The notes: a model not told the origin generated them from the sequence alone. Shown: positions 42,262 to 53,218, counted from the stretch's first letter. The stretch: 64,000 nucleotides of DNA from Ascarosepion bandense (GCA_037127315.1 JBBBDQ010001921.1:251001-315000); one strand, 5' to 3'. Program-made: numbers and translations.

Positions 42262-43325
42262 AGATAAAGCTTCTTCTTCTATGTGCCTTGTCCCTTCAGG
42301 ACGTAGGCGATTAGGACCTTCCACTTTCCCTATCCCAGGTGGCTCTTAGCACGCTTTCTCCTGTTGCACCACCCAAATCCCGCTCTGCCATCCATTAACT
42401 CATGCCTATAAATCTAAAACAAATGTAGAGAAACTAGTATGGCCACAAAATGAGGGAACAAAATGATATATTGATTATAATATAAAATTGATCCCCCATT
42501 TAATATTCACATAATTTCTTATAAACAGTTAACATAAATATTCTTCTTCTATGTGCCTTGTCCCTTCAGGACGTAGGCGATCATGGCCTTCCACGTTTCA
42601 CTATCCCTGGTGGCTCTGAGCAGGCCTTCTTCTGTTACACCATGCAATCCTTGTTCCGTCATCCACCGGATTAGGTCCTTCAAATATGTTATCCATTGCT
42701 TTCCCCTGTCTCTTTTTCCCCTCTACCTGGCCTGTTAGTATCAGATTCTCCAAGCCCTCCTTCCTCATTGCATGTCCTAGGAACTTCAGCTGTCTCTTCC
42801 CGATGCTCAGTATTAATTTCATTTTCGTTTCCATTCTTTCTAAAACCTCATCATTGCTCACAATATCCATGATATTCTCAGCATCCTTCTGTAGAACCAC
42901 ATTTCAGTTGCTTCAGGTTTTTCCTTGATTGTATTATCCAGCATTCACTGCCATATTGAAGGACGGACAGTACGTAGCAATCCAGTACTCTCTTCCTTGT
43001 TTCTAACAAAATTGTCCTGTTTCTTAATACTTTACTTAACTTCTGGTAATGCTTCCTTTGCCATGCCAATTCGCCTTCAGATCTCTGTGTCGCACTTTCT
43101 GTCTTCTGTTATAACGCTTCCCAGGTATTTAAATTTTTGTACCTGCTTGATTCTAGTATCCCCGACCTGTATTTGGCATTTTGGGCTGCCCGTTTTTACT
43201 GATGACCATGCATTCGGTTTTCTTGCAGTTTATTTCTAGTTCTTTCTTGTTACTTTCTTCTGCTAAAGCTACCATTTCTTATAAGTTACCCTAGACATGG
43301 AGACTCAATCTGATCAGGTTATTTA
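42262..43325 (-). pseudogene. RTE C-terminal part, doubled 3' end
   Basis: The 3' module at 42270-42400 is followed by an FB, and the main copy runs from 42540. Minus-strand frames include GMAWQRKHYQKL, RVLDCYVLSVLQYGSECW, SNDEVLERMETKMKLILSIG and KRQLKFLGHAMRKEGLENLI. The upstream limit is near the CKKTECMVISK codons at about 43230. Confidence 0.87.
42439..42512. repeat. FB foldback, copy 8
   Basis: GGCCACAAAATGAGGGAACA left, TTGATCCCCCATTTAATATT right. Diverged. Confidence 0.75.
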
Positions 43326-43339
43326 GACTATTTTCTTTT

Positions 43340-44065
43340 TATTTCATATGCCATGTCCCTTGAGGATATAGGGGATCACAGACCTCCACATTTCCTATTC
43401 CTTGTAACTCTTAACATCTTTTCTCTTGGTATTTCTCAAAAACCCTCCTGTGCCATCCACTTGCTCAAGCTCGTTAGGTACGTCATATGTTGCTTTCTTC
43501 TGTCTCTTTTTCCTTCTATCCAACCTGTGAGTATCAGATTTTCTAGGCCCTCTTTCCTTATTAAATGTCCCAGAAACTTCAGCTGTCTCTTCCTGTTGTT
43601 AACTATAAGTTTCCTATTTCATTTCCTCCTTCTTCTCTAAAGTTTTGTCTTTGTTCGGTCTGTGGTATCCTCAGCATCCTTCTGTAGAGCAACATTTCTG
43701 ATGCTTTGAGTCTTTCCTTCATCTTTGATGAGATTGTCTTGCATTCTTTACCATATAGAAGGACAGACATCACATGACAGTCTCATACTTTTCCTTTGTT
43801 TCCAGCAAAAATTTTCCTGTCTCGCAATACTCTGCTTAGATTTTGGAATACGTCTTTGTCCATTCCAAAACACCTTTGCATCTCAGTGTTGCACTTTCCA
43901 TCCTCTGTTAGAACACTTCCCAGGTATTTAAATTTCTGTAGATGCTTGATTTTAGTCTCCCTAACCTGTAATTAGCATTTTGGTCTCGTTTTACTGATGA
44001 CCATGTATCCAGTTTTCTTGAAGTTTGTTTAGTCTTTTCTTCTCTCTTTTCTTTGCTGCACTCAA
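43340..44065 (-). pseudogene. Second RTE subfamily, C-terminal part
   Basis: Its 3' end reads ATATGCCATGTCCCTTGAGG, closer to the units at 16575-17700 than to the main RTE. Minus-strand codons give RGLENLILTGW-like, MLRIPQTEQ, and upstream QSIARQENFCWKQR. Abuts the previous RTE head to tail. Confidence 0.78.
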
Positions 44066-44394
44066 TTTAGCGATCTGCCTGAATGGAAGGAACACATAAC
44101 AGAAAAACTACATCCCTTATCTTCATTCGTAGTGACACATAAACCCTGACATAAAGGCGGAAGTATGTTATGTTCCTAGAGTATGCTACTTCAAACTCTC
44201 ATTCATGCTAGTTAGTCAGTATATCACTTGCAATCTAACTTGCAAAATCAAAATATAATTATCAATTTTTTTATTGGAGCGTTGACCACTAAATTATATA
44301 CCTGTAACATAGTGGCCATTGGTGCAATAACTAGAATTAGCAGGCCAAGTTTAAATTCATTATGTTACCTTTCTGCAAATATACTATGAATCCT
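44066..44394. other. Unassigned gap
   Basis: Nothing recognised. Confidence 0.5.
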
Positions 44395-44466
44395 ATTCTT
44401 CCTCCAGGTATGGGTTAAAAAGTAAAGCAGAACAGACTCTCTAGTCATGGTTGGCAACCAGTTTAG
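44395..44466 (+). mobile_element. SINE-A body scrap
   Basis: TTCCTCCAGGTATGGGTTAA, then ATGGTTGGCAACCAGTTTAG. Cut on both sides. Confidence 0.7.
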
Positions 44467-44529
44467 GAGAAGAATAACTTTGAAGTCAAAACCAGAATGT
44501 GCTAAAAATCTAATTGCAGCAGAAATCAC

Positions 44530-45258
44530 AATATCCGCACCACTAGGAAGGTTGGGTCACTATGTCGGGCCAGGATGTTTTTCCCACCTGAAACCATCCT
44601 GCATATATACAAATCAACTGTTTGTCCATGCATGGAATACTGCTGCCATATATAGTCAGGTGCCCCTGCTGTTCACCTCGGTGTTCTTGACAGGCTTCAA
44701 AGGAGAATCAGTAATGTGATAGGTACCGACTTGGCGGCTCGACTACAGCCACTTTCTCACCGATAGGATGTGGCTTCCCTTTGTCTCTTCTATAAATACT
44801 TCCATGGCTTCTGCTCCAACAAACTTAAGTCACTGGTGCCTCTGCAACAGGTGTTTACTTGTGCAACCAGACTGGCAACCGGGTCTCCCCCATTCACAGT
44901 TAGATCAACCAAATGCAGACGACAATTCTACTCCTGCAGTTTCTTTCCTTGCACTTCCTGCCTGTGGAACTGGCTTCCTTATTCTTGCTTTCTTGACGGC
45001 TACAACCTCCATGAATTCAAATGCAATGTCAATACTCATCTATTAACCACTTGACCTTAGTTCTTTCCTCACCACCCTGTATATCCTTTTCTTTCTCTCC
45101 ACCTCTGCAATTGCCATCACACCTGTGTCCCCTTCCTTCTCTTGCTCCTTTCTAAATGGTTTGTCCTTCTATTCACTCTCTTCTATCTAGTGCTTTTACT
45201 CTTATGTAGCCCCCTGCACATCAGTGGCGTTACCACCTTGCTTGGGGTGATATGAAAA
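44530..45258 (+). pseudogene. LINE-J C-terminus and 3' end
   Basis: GRLGHYVGPGCFSHLKPSC-like start, then a 94-codon frame (44770-45054) ASLCLFYKYFHGFCSNKLKS, FTCATRLATGSPPFTVRSTK, YNLHEFKCNVNTHLL. Its terminus reads CTTATGTAGCCCCCTGCACA and CCTTGCTTGGGGTGATATGA. It uses the CACATCAGTGGCGTT variant also found in SINE-C. Confidence 0.88.
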
Positions 45259-45469
45259 AAAAACCTAACATGTTAAGATTGTGTCCTTACACTCTGCAGG
45301 GAAGTGTAATGGCTACTGGGGTGGAGAAGGGTGAACAACTAAGCAGACTCCCTTGCTTTATTTTGGTATGGCCACGAGAAAGAAAGAAAGCAATAAAAAA
45401 TATTGAAAAATTAGGCTAGAAATTAGTAAAAAAAAAAGGATTAGAGCTTTGTTTATGACACCGGAACAA

Positions 45470-46230
45470 AGAATGCAGTCATTAATTGTAATGTGATGTC
45501 AGTTCTTTAACATGGTAGTGAATGCTGGACAATATCATCAAAGATGAAGGAAAAACATGAAGCAACTGAAATGCGGTTCTAAAGAAGCATACTGGATATA
45601 AAGTGGGGGATCCGTTCCATATTAAAATCAATATATAAACTGACCCCTCACTTTGTGGTCACATCATTTTCTATACATTAATATTCCTGAGATCCAAAAG
45701 CACAAGGATGCATTCCAGGAGCTGAGTAGAGTATTAAGAAACAGGATAATTTTGTTAGAAACAAAGAAGAGAGTACTGGATTGCTATGTGTTGACAGTTC
45801 TTCAATATGGCCAAGAATGCTAGACAATATCATCAAAGATGACGGAAAAACTTGACGCAACTGAAATGTGGTTCTACAGAAGGGTACTGTGAATATGGAT
45901 TGAGCATGTGAGCAATGATGAGGTTTTGGAAAGGATGGAAAAAAAAATTAATACTGAGCATCAGGAAGAGACAGCTAAAGTTCCTGGGACATGCAATGAG
46001 GAAGGAGGGCTTGGAGAACCTGATACTAACAGGCCAGATAGAGGGAAAAATAGAAAGAGGAAAACAGCGTGGTAGGCCTGAGGGGGTGGATGTCAGAATT
46101 GGGTTGTGTGATATGATAGGAGAAAGCTTGCTAAGATCCACTAAGATCCACCAGGAATAGGGAGAAGTGGAAGGCCATGATTGCCTAAGTCCTGAAAGGA
46201 GGACAAAGCATGGATAAGAAGAAGAAAGTC
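45470..46230 (+). pseudogene. RTE C-terminal part with FB
   Basis: Begins VMSVLQYGSECW-like, ends at GAAGCATAC, has FB at 45593-45663, restarts at GAGATCCAAAAGCACAAGG, and finishes RKRQLKFLGHAMRKEGLENL to a degraded GAAGAAGAAAG. Same composite order as 35142-36115. Confidence 0.86.
45593..45663. repeat. FB foldback, copy 9
   Basis: ATAAAGTGGGGGATCCGTT left, AACTGACCCCTCACTTTGT right. Loop identical in type to copy 5. Confidence 0.88.
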
Positions 46231-46475
46231 AATAAAATACAAAGAGTAACTGAAGGGTTAAAGAATATGAGCAAAAAACTCTATTAAGGAGAGAGAACAA
46301 TAAAAGAACAAGAATTAAGAAAACAGATGTTAATGGTTGATATTACATTTAAATTTCTGAATATTCAAAGGCCAGACAAGTGTTCAACAAGTGAGAAATG
46401 TAATAAGAGAAACTGTCACCATAAAACTTACGGTTACATTTAGCCGTTTCAATTGCAAGATGATTAGACTTCCCT

Positions 46476-47105
46476 GCTAACTTAGTCAGTCAGTTAAGTG
46501 CCATACGTGATACATGCTTGGGAGATCATGTCTCGAACGAGACCTAACTGACTGGGCTGAAGATTATCCCGCATTAGATTGCCATTGATTTTGCGGTAGA
46601 CTGGTTGCCAGCCAAGGCTATATAACTACAATCTGTCCTGCCATTTAACTCGTAACTAGAGGTAGAAGAGATCGATTATGTTATATTATTATATTAAGTA
46701 TAATTAGTGGGGGTTCAGTTTATTACTTCATAACAATAGAAAACCGATCCCCCACTTTATGTCCAGTACAAATTTACTTATGTCTCCAACTATTATATTC
46801 AGTCAGTCAGTTAAGTGCCATACGTGATACACGCTTGGGCAATCATGTCTCGAAAGAGACATGACTGACTGGGCAGAAATTATCCTGCAGTAGGTTGCCA
46901 TTGCTTTCTGCGGTAGACTAGTTGCCGACCAAGGCTATAGAACCCAATCTGTCCTGCTATTTAACCCATAACTGGAAGGAAGAGATGGATTAATACCTTT
47001 CCCAAGGGTATTTGTGCGTAAGTGAATACAATGGATTCAACTGGAATTCGAACTCGGCTCCCCAATTTCTCGTTCCGAGCCGATATTCAATGCACCACAA
47101 TGCAC
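46476..47105 (-). mobile_element. SINE-A dimer with FB between
   Basis: In SINE sense: a full SINE-A (47105 to 46797), then an FB foldback (46697-46768), then a second SINE-A 3' part (46665 to 46480). The second unit starts inside the body at the CTCTTCTACCTCTAGTTACG point. Confidence 0.88.
46697..46768. repeat. FB foldback, copy 10 (SINE type)
   Basis: TAATTAGTGGGGGTTCAGTT left, AACCGATCCCCCACTTTATG right. Confidence 0.88.
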
Positions 47106-47774
47106 ACTAATTTAGTAATTTGGTTAAATTCGTAGAACTTAGATACTATAGAGTTCATTCAAACAATTACCATGAGAGTATTCGTAGAAAAGGTACAGAG
47201 AAGCTGCATCATGACTGGATCCAAAATGTCAGGTCAAGATCAATGACATTGCAGATTTTTCTTCAGATTTTATCAGTAATCTCTAATTATATAGCTAGAG
47301 CACCAGACCATATGTGGCACCAATATTCAAAACAAATGGTAGTCTTATAAATATGTAAGATAGATTCTGGAGAGAAACATTGCAGATTCTTCTTTGGATT
47401 TTATCAGTAATCTCTATAACAGGAGCACCATACTAGATGTAGCAGCAATATTTAAAGCAAGGATGAATGGTAGAATTATAAATATGTGTGACAGATTCTG
47501 GAGAGAAACAATGCAGAGTCTTCTTCGGATTTCGAACCATGAAGCTATAATGGCACTCTCTTGAAGGTTAGCATCAGCTATGCTGTTGGAAGACAGAAAG
47601 GCAGACAATTAATACAAAGCAGTTTTGTTTTGAAGGTGTTAACGTTAATAAGACATTCTTTGTCCAATTTATTAACAGAATGTAGGTCATTTTGGGGGTC
47701 AACTACCAATTTGATCTTATCGAACCTATCAGACATACTATTAAGACAGGAGATATAAATTTAATGTCATAATG

Positions 47775-48595
47775 ACATTGACACACAGAGAGCAAATGTT
47801 TGTGTGTGCATGTGTGTGAGAGGAGTGACAAAGACTCGCCACTTGTCAAGGTTGATAATAAGTGTGATAGTTTTACTGTTATTACTTCCAGAATGGTTAT
47901 ATAGTTCGTACTTAGTAATCATGTAACTTATCAAATAAAAGTGTGATGTGCATAATATAATGACATTATTAATGTTTATAGCAACGTCTTGAAAATCAGC
48001 AAGAGAGATTGTCAGTGTTCAGGGTTTCATATATGCATAGCTAAAATAATAGATCTGTTATATGCATAATGCAAATAGTTCTTATAGTTGTGAATTCATA
48101 AGTGTTCAGGAAGAAAGGTATAGTCAATGGTCAGGAATTAATGTACTGTATTTGCTGACATAAAGGATGCAGTTTCTTTCCCCAAAATAATTCTCAAAAA
48201 TTTGTCATGTGAGGTTAAACTTTTTGTAGGTTTATGCTAACCCCAGAAGAATGTTATCTATATCAGACGGTAAATTAAATACCTTTATCTTACGCAAATT
48301 TTCAAGATATATTTCAGGAAAAAAAAACTACGTACTTAATGCCAGCAGATATGGTATATTACTGAAAGAATAGGGTTGGGATAATCTTTATATTGAAGTT
48401 AACTCAATACAGAAATCAAGAGCCACTCAAGGTAGTGGATTTACCCAATCATTGCAAATATAAATAATAATGAGCATACTGATGAGAAAGTTAATCTGAA
48501 AAAATTAGGAATAATAAGACATCACTTGACATTGAGACTGAACATTTGAAGATAGCTTACTTCGATACCACATAAAACTAAAAGAGAAAATAATG
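47775..48595. other. Unassigned sequence
   Basis: AT-rich. No frame or repeat recognised. Confidence 0.5.
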
Positions 48596-48860
48596 ACATA
48601 GGTGTTGACATTCTACACGACTTCAAATAAAAAACTAAAAAAGAAAATCCTATCAATAATAGGAGATATAAATATTTTCCTGAAAAATTGTTTTAAAGAT
48701 TTTATAAATTTAAATTAATAGTGGCACTGGCTGTTTGGTCAATGAATGAATGAATGTTTCCTTCCAAGGAAATATCTGTTTTTACCGTTATGCTTAGCTA
48801 GGAAAACTAGATATGTAGAATAACAAGTTTATTCCAATATGCAACTTAATAGAAGTGAAA
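48596..48860 (+). repeat. Diverged duplicate, left copy
   Basis: TATTTTCCTGAAAAATTGTTTT in two stretches, then GGCACTGGCTGTTTGGTCAA and AATGAATGTTTCCTTCCAAG. Corresponds to 50905-51160. Confidence 0.7.
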
Positions 48861-48869
48861 GACAAACAT

Positions 48870-49765
48870 TCATTCTTCTTCTATGTGCCCTGTCCCTTCA
48901 GGATGTAGGCGATCACGGCTTTCCACATCTCCCGATCCCTGGTGGCTCTTAGCATACCTTCTCCTGTTACACCACCCAAACCCGGCTCTACCATCCACTA
49001 GCTCAAGCCCATAAATCTAGAATACAAATGTATAGGAATTAGCATGGTCACAAAATGAGGGATCAGTTTAGATATTGATTATAATAGAGATTTGATCCTC
49101 CACTTTATATCCACATTATAATTTCTTATATACTGCATATATCTTCTATATGCCCTGTCCTTTCAGGACCTAGGCGATCATGGCTTTCCATGTTTCCCTA
49201 TCCCTGGTGGCTTTTAGCAGCTTTCTCTGTTACACCATGCAACCCTTGTTCAATCATCCACCCGATTAGGCCCTTCACATATGTTATCCATTGCTTTCCC
49301 CTGTCTCTCCTTCCCTGTATCTGCCCTGTTAGTATCAGATTCTCCAAGCCCTCCTTCTTCATTGCATATCCCAGGAACTTCAGCTGTCTCTTCCTGATGC
49401 TCAGTATTAATTTCCTTTTTGTTTCCATCCTTTCTAAGACCTCATCATTGCTCACATGCTCGATCCATGATATTTGCAGCATCCTTCTGTAGAACCTCAT
49501 TTCAGTTGCTTCAAGTTTTTCCTTCATCTTTGATGATATTGTCCAGCATTCACTGCCATATTGAAGAACTGATAACACATAGCAATCAAGTACTCTCTTC
49601 TTTGTTTATAGCAAAATTGTCCTGTTTCTTAATACTTTACTCAACTTCTGGAATGTTTTCTTCGCCATGCTAATTCACCTTCGGATCTCTGTGTCACACT
49701 TTCCGTCTTCTGTTATAACACTTCCCAGGTATTTTAATTTTTGTACCTGCTTGAACCTAAAACAT
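48870..49765 (-). pseudogene. RTE C-terminus, doubled 3' end
   Basis: The 126-codon frame (49198-49578) reads MLSVLQYGSECWTISSKMKE, ATEMRFYRRMLQISWIEHVS, KRQLKFLGYAMKKEGLENLI and TYVKGLIGWMIEQGLHG, one of the longest intact RTE C-termini here. An extra 3' module lies at 48880-49010, separated by an FB. Confidence 0.9.
49044..49117. repeat. FB foldback, copy 11
   Basis: GGTCACAAAATGAGGGATCA left, TGATCCTCCACTTTATATCC right. Confidence 0.82.
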
Positions 49766-49769
49766 TTTT

Positions 49770-50069
49770 GACTAGTCTTTAAGTTTGAATATCTTTTCAT
49801 TTTCTACTCTTTTTACCCCTATCTTCTTTACAAGATCATTTTCAATTGAGAAAATATCAAAAGTACATGATCTGTCTTGAGTCATGGATGACCACAATTA
49901 TGTTTATATAAAGTTTAGTTCTGGAAAATCCCAAACACATGACAAGGCAGCATAAAATGCACTGGGCAGCTGTTGGAGTTTGCAGTATGTTAAGCCGTCC
50001 CTGGGTCTCAGTATGATCTCTCATTTTTCAAACCTTCTGAACTGGCATTATAAACACATAAACAAGGAA
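49770..50069. other. Unassigned gap
   Basis: Nothing recognised. Confidence 0.5.
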
Positions 50070-50400
50070 CTATCTAAATCTAAACTTATTTATAAATGGA
50101 ACTTTGTCTGTGTGTGTGTGTGTGTCTGTGTGTGTGTGGCCATTACCTATAGACTCCAAAACAGCTGAATCGATTTTCTTGAAAATTTACACAGTTGTAC
50201 TATCAGCATCTGCAAGTGTTCTTAGCTAGGTTTTGTGTCGAGGTACCCCCAATAAATATCAAAAATTGATAATCGAAAAAATCGGGTTATAGAAGAAGTG
50301 GTCCAATTTTAATCAAATTTGATACACTCATAGACAAAGACATAAGAAACAAAATTCAGAAGTTTCAATGTTGCAGTTCTTACGATAGTGCAGAAAATTG

Positions 50401-50451
<51 letters not shown>

Positions 50452-50817
50452 CAAGATGTTTGTGTGTTTGTTTATCTGCCTGTATGTCTGTATTTTTTTT
50501 CAGCCCTTTTATTATAGTGTTTGCTTTGGGTTTGGCTCTAAGTAGATATAATTGTAGTTCTTAGTCTCAGCCATGATACCATTTACTCAGAGGACGTATT
50601 TAGCCTTCAAAATTCAGTTTACAACGAAAAACTTATTTGATATCGATACCAGGGAATCAAAACTTGACTTACATCCATTCATTTTTTTGCTTTAACTGGA
50701 AATAACTATTTCTTTTTAGTCTTTCGTGTCAATGTCCAAAGAGTCTGAGCTCCATGACCAGGGATTAGTTTTAAAGCTTTCATTACACCCGAGCAACGTT
50801 GGGCTTTACTGCTAGTA
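50070..50817 (+). mobile_element. Helitron-like non-autonomous element
   Basis: The right end has a short hairpin CCCGAGCAACGTTGGG (about 50788-50803) followed by CTTTACTGCTAGT. That is the hairpin-plus-CTAG terminus typical of Helitrons. The left limit is uncertain: GT-rich sequence from about 50100 and a (TA)n at 50404-50447 followed by AAGGCAAGATGTTTG. No Rep or helicase codons are present. Call rests on the 3' end. Confidence 0.45.
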
Positions 50818-50904
50818 CCAAATAACAGAAGTGACCTCACTTGGAGGACTTTCAGAAGTAACTAAAATAGACAGTACTTAAGAGAAATTAGCAACATGAA
50901 CAAG

Positions 50905-51160
50905 ATGTCAACATTATACATGACTTCAAACAAAACTTTGGAAAGGAAACCCCTGTCAATAATGGAAAAAGCTATAATAGCTACTGGACAAAAACTATTT
51001 TCCTGAAAAATTGTTTTTGGAGAAAGATTTTATAAATTTCAGCTGATAAGGGCATTGGCTGTTTAGCCAATGAATGAATGTTTCCTTATGAGGAAACGGC
51101 AATTTTTACCATTGCACTTAGCGAGGAATGGCTACAAGAATAACAAATAGAATTGCATTA
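50905..51160 (+). repeat. Diverged duplicate, right copy
   Basis: Counterpart of 48596-48860, with GGCATTGGCTGTTTAGCCAA and TTTCCTGAAAAATTG. Confidence 0.7.
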
Positions 51161-51623
51161 ATGTATAGCTATTATTTTCCTTACAATGAAATTGAAAGAA
51201 ATCTCATGGAAATTTCTATAGAAATTGCAAGTTTCCCATTAAGAAAGAGACAAACCTTACAATTTATGCAAATTTAATTACCTAAGTTACTTAGTGGTAC
51301 TGTTACTACAAATACAACTGAAAACACCAAGACATTTATTGCAATTTCTTCAAGAACTGTATTGATATCATTTTCCAAAATTAGCATTTTTCTGCTTTAA
51401 TTTCCGAGAACGAAAACTTACTGAAATAAAATTACACTTCCAAATTTTTATTATGCAATTCAATTCTTTCACAATAAAATAGGTATTAAACTACTGATGG
51501 TCATATAAACTTCAGTTTATACTTAAGTTTATAAGAGTAATATACCATGTAAATTCAGTACATAAGGTTTTTACTAGTGACCTATTTGGCAGTGTGATAT
51601 ATTTTGCAAATCAATGTTTAATC

Positions 51624-51628
<5 letters not shown>
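51161..51628. other. Unassigned gap
   Basis: AT-rich. Nothing recognised. Confidence 0.5.

Positions 51629-51675
<47 letters not shown>
51629..51675. repeat. (TA)n microsatellite
   Basis: About 23 TA units. Confidence 0.98.
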
Positions 51676-51679
<4 letters not shown>

Positions 51680-51727
51680 ATAAATTATGTTTTAGAACAT
51701 GTACATAATTTCTTCTATATATGTCCT

Positions 51728-51786
51728 CTTCCCTACAATCATATGTTTGTTTCAGTATTTGGATTTAAACACTTCTTCAGGGGAAA
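51728..51786 (-). ncRNA. Type I hammerhead ribozyme-like fold
   Basis: All parts are present on the minus strand in order. Stem I is TTTCCC (51786-51781) pairing GGGAAG (51733-51728). Core CTGAAGA is at 51780-51774. Stem II is AGTGTTT/AAATACT, 7 bp including one G-T pair, with loop AAATCC. GAAA follows. Stem III is ACAA/TTGT with loop ACATATGA. The predicted cleavage triplet is GTA at 51736-51734. Hammerheads are known in Penelope-like terminal repeats and in retrozymes. No open frame is attached here, so which element it belongs to is unknown. Confidence 0.72.
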
Positions 51787-52118
51787 TAAAGGTTTGGAAT
51801 CATTCTCTGTTTATATTTGGTTCGTTGTTGTCGTGGGGGTTGGTTGGGGTTATTGCTAATTAAGTGAATGTCTTGTTTTGATCGTTAGACTTTTGAGGAA
51901 TTTGGTGTGTAAGTGTGAAATTGTTGATTAATGGTATTATCTGTTGGAATGTATGTTTGATCTTTTTATTGGTTGTGTATATCTTTTGGTTAGGATTTCT
52001 AAAAGGGCACTGTTGAGTGGTCATTTTTATGGTTGGCTATCATTTAATTGCTTGATGTCTGCTGTTAGTGGACCTAATTCATATATTTACTTTGATCCTG
52101 TGTCTAGGTTTTCATAGT

Positions 52119-52163
<45 letters not shown>

Positions 52164-52164
52164 A

Positions 52165-52200
<36 letters not shown>
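51787..52200. other. Unassigned, ending in TA and GT repeats
   Basis: About 340 bp of T-rich sequence, then (TA)n 52122-52160 and (GT)n 52168-52200. It could be the body of the element that carries the hammerhead-like fold. Confidence 0.5.
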
Positions 52201-52204
<4 letters not shown>

Positions 52205-52341
52205 TGATTTGTTTGGACATTATTTTTGATCGATACTCGATACTCGTATTTAAGTAAATATTCTGTTTTTAATTAAACAGTATTATATATTTATTTCTAC
52301 CGCTCTGATTATTTATGATAAATTTTTGTTACAAAAATGTG

Positions 52342-52436
52342 TGTCATTTGGCAGGATTCAAACCTGCAACCCCTATCCACATAGGGGAAGCCACCATGTG
52401 ATCTGGTGCATTTTAGACCTCTCAACCATGAATGAC
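52342..52436 (-). tRNA. tRNA-Leu-like pseudogene, left arm
   Basis: Minus strand: GTCATTC acceptor 5' strand with AAATGAC 3' strand (one mismatch), box A-like TGGTTGAGAGG, long variable arm around CCCCTATGTGGATAGGGG, and box B-like GGTTTGAATCC. Length and long variable arm fit a class II tRNA. The anticodon loop is not normal, so it is unlikely to be a working gene. Confidence 0.55.
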
Positions 52437-52554
52437 GATAAATCTAAACAAATTCAAATTAATCCTATAACACAATTCTCAATTTCGGAGATGGTTATTA
52501 TGATGAATTCGAGAATTGTGTTATAGGCTTAATTTGACTTCGTTTAGACTGATT

Positions 52555-52649
52555 GTCATTCATGGTCGAAAGGTCTAAGATGCGCCAGATCACTTGGTGG
52601 CTTCCACTATGTGGACAGGGGTCAAAGGTTCAAATCCTGCTGAATGACA
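52555..52649 (+). tRNA. tRNA-Leu-like pseudogene, right arm
   Basis: Plus strand: perfect 7-bp acceptor GTCATTC/GAATGAC, box A-like TGGTCGAAAGG, then GGTCTAAGATGCGCCAGA as in tRNA-Leu, and box B GGTTCAAATCC. The loop GATCACT lacks the T expected at position 33. No intron, no CCA. Sequence outside continues the foldback. Confidence 0.58.
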
Positions 52650-52936
52650 CACATTTTTGTAATAATGTAATTTTGTAATAATTAGGTTGGTAGAAATAAA
52701 TATATAATACTGTTTGATTATAAACAGAATATCTACTTAAATACGAGTATCGATCAAAAATAATATTCAAATAAATCATTCCAAATTGTCAGTTGTTTAT
52801 AACCAAGTTCCATTATCTTTATAATATATGTATATAAATCCAGGTAAATAGGACCCAAGGTTTTATGATTCTGAGTTCTTTGGCTTTTTTTTTTATAAAT
52901 AGTGCTCAATACAGTAAATATTGTAGAGCTAAATAT

Positions 52937-53095
52937 AATTATATAATTATAAATTAAAAATACATTGCAACACAGAAATTTTTATGTTTCTCGTTATCAG
53001 GCAATCTTGATTGTGAAAATTATTTACATTTAAAGTTTAAAGTTTAGAAATTTCTGTGTTGCAATGTACTTTTAATTCATAATTATATGATTATA
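52937..53095. repeat. Inverted repeat with ~45-bp arms
   Basis: AATTAAAAATACATTGCAAC on the left, extended by ACAGAAATTT. Right AAATTTCTGTGTTGCAATG and TACTTTTAATT. Spacer about 65 bp. Confidence 0.82.
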
Positions 53096-53169
53096 CATGA
53101 GATAATAAAATATATATTTTCATGTATCAAAAACAATATTGAGAAAATTGTATGACAAAGTGAAAGAAG

Positions 53170-53218
53170 TTTACTTGTGACAGATTTCGTCATTCAGGAT
53201 TTCATCAGACTAAATTTG
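53170..53218 (-). ncRNA. Degraded hammerhead-like motif
   Basis: Minus strand: CTGATGA (53208-53202), 13-nt stem II region AATCCTGAATGAC that keeps only a partial stem, GAAA at 53188-53185, short stem III, and GTC as predicted cleavage triplet (53181-53179). Stem I pairs at three or four positions. About 900 bp downstream, in minus sense, of the Penelope-like GIY-YIG scrap at 54140-54270, where Penelope hammerheads are expected. Confidence 0.5.

Larger units (their letters stand above)
46330..47770 (-). pseudogene. LINE-J split by a SINE-A dimer
   Basis: The lower part (46330-46475) is the HPFTV...KCNRKF region. The upper part (47106-47770) carries complements of HIYKTTICFEYWCHIWSGAL-type codons. 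The SINE-A dimer between them is flanked by CTAACTTAGT and CTAATTTAGT (one mismatch). A ~130-bp stretch of the LINE is tandemly duplicated (47240-47340 and 47370-47470), both starting ATTGCAGATT. Confidence 0.8.
52201..52782. repeat. Long foldback with tRNA-Leu-like arms
   Basis: Arms 52201-52480 and 52511-52782 are inverted copies, roughly 85 percent identical by eye, with a 30-bp spacer. Each arm holds one tRNA-like sequence and shared outer flank (TACTCGTATTTAAGTAAATA on the left). The palindrome exceeds the tRNA-like parts on both sides, so it is not just two SINEs facing each other by chance. Confidence 0.88.
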
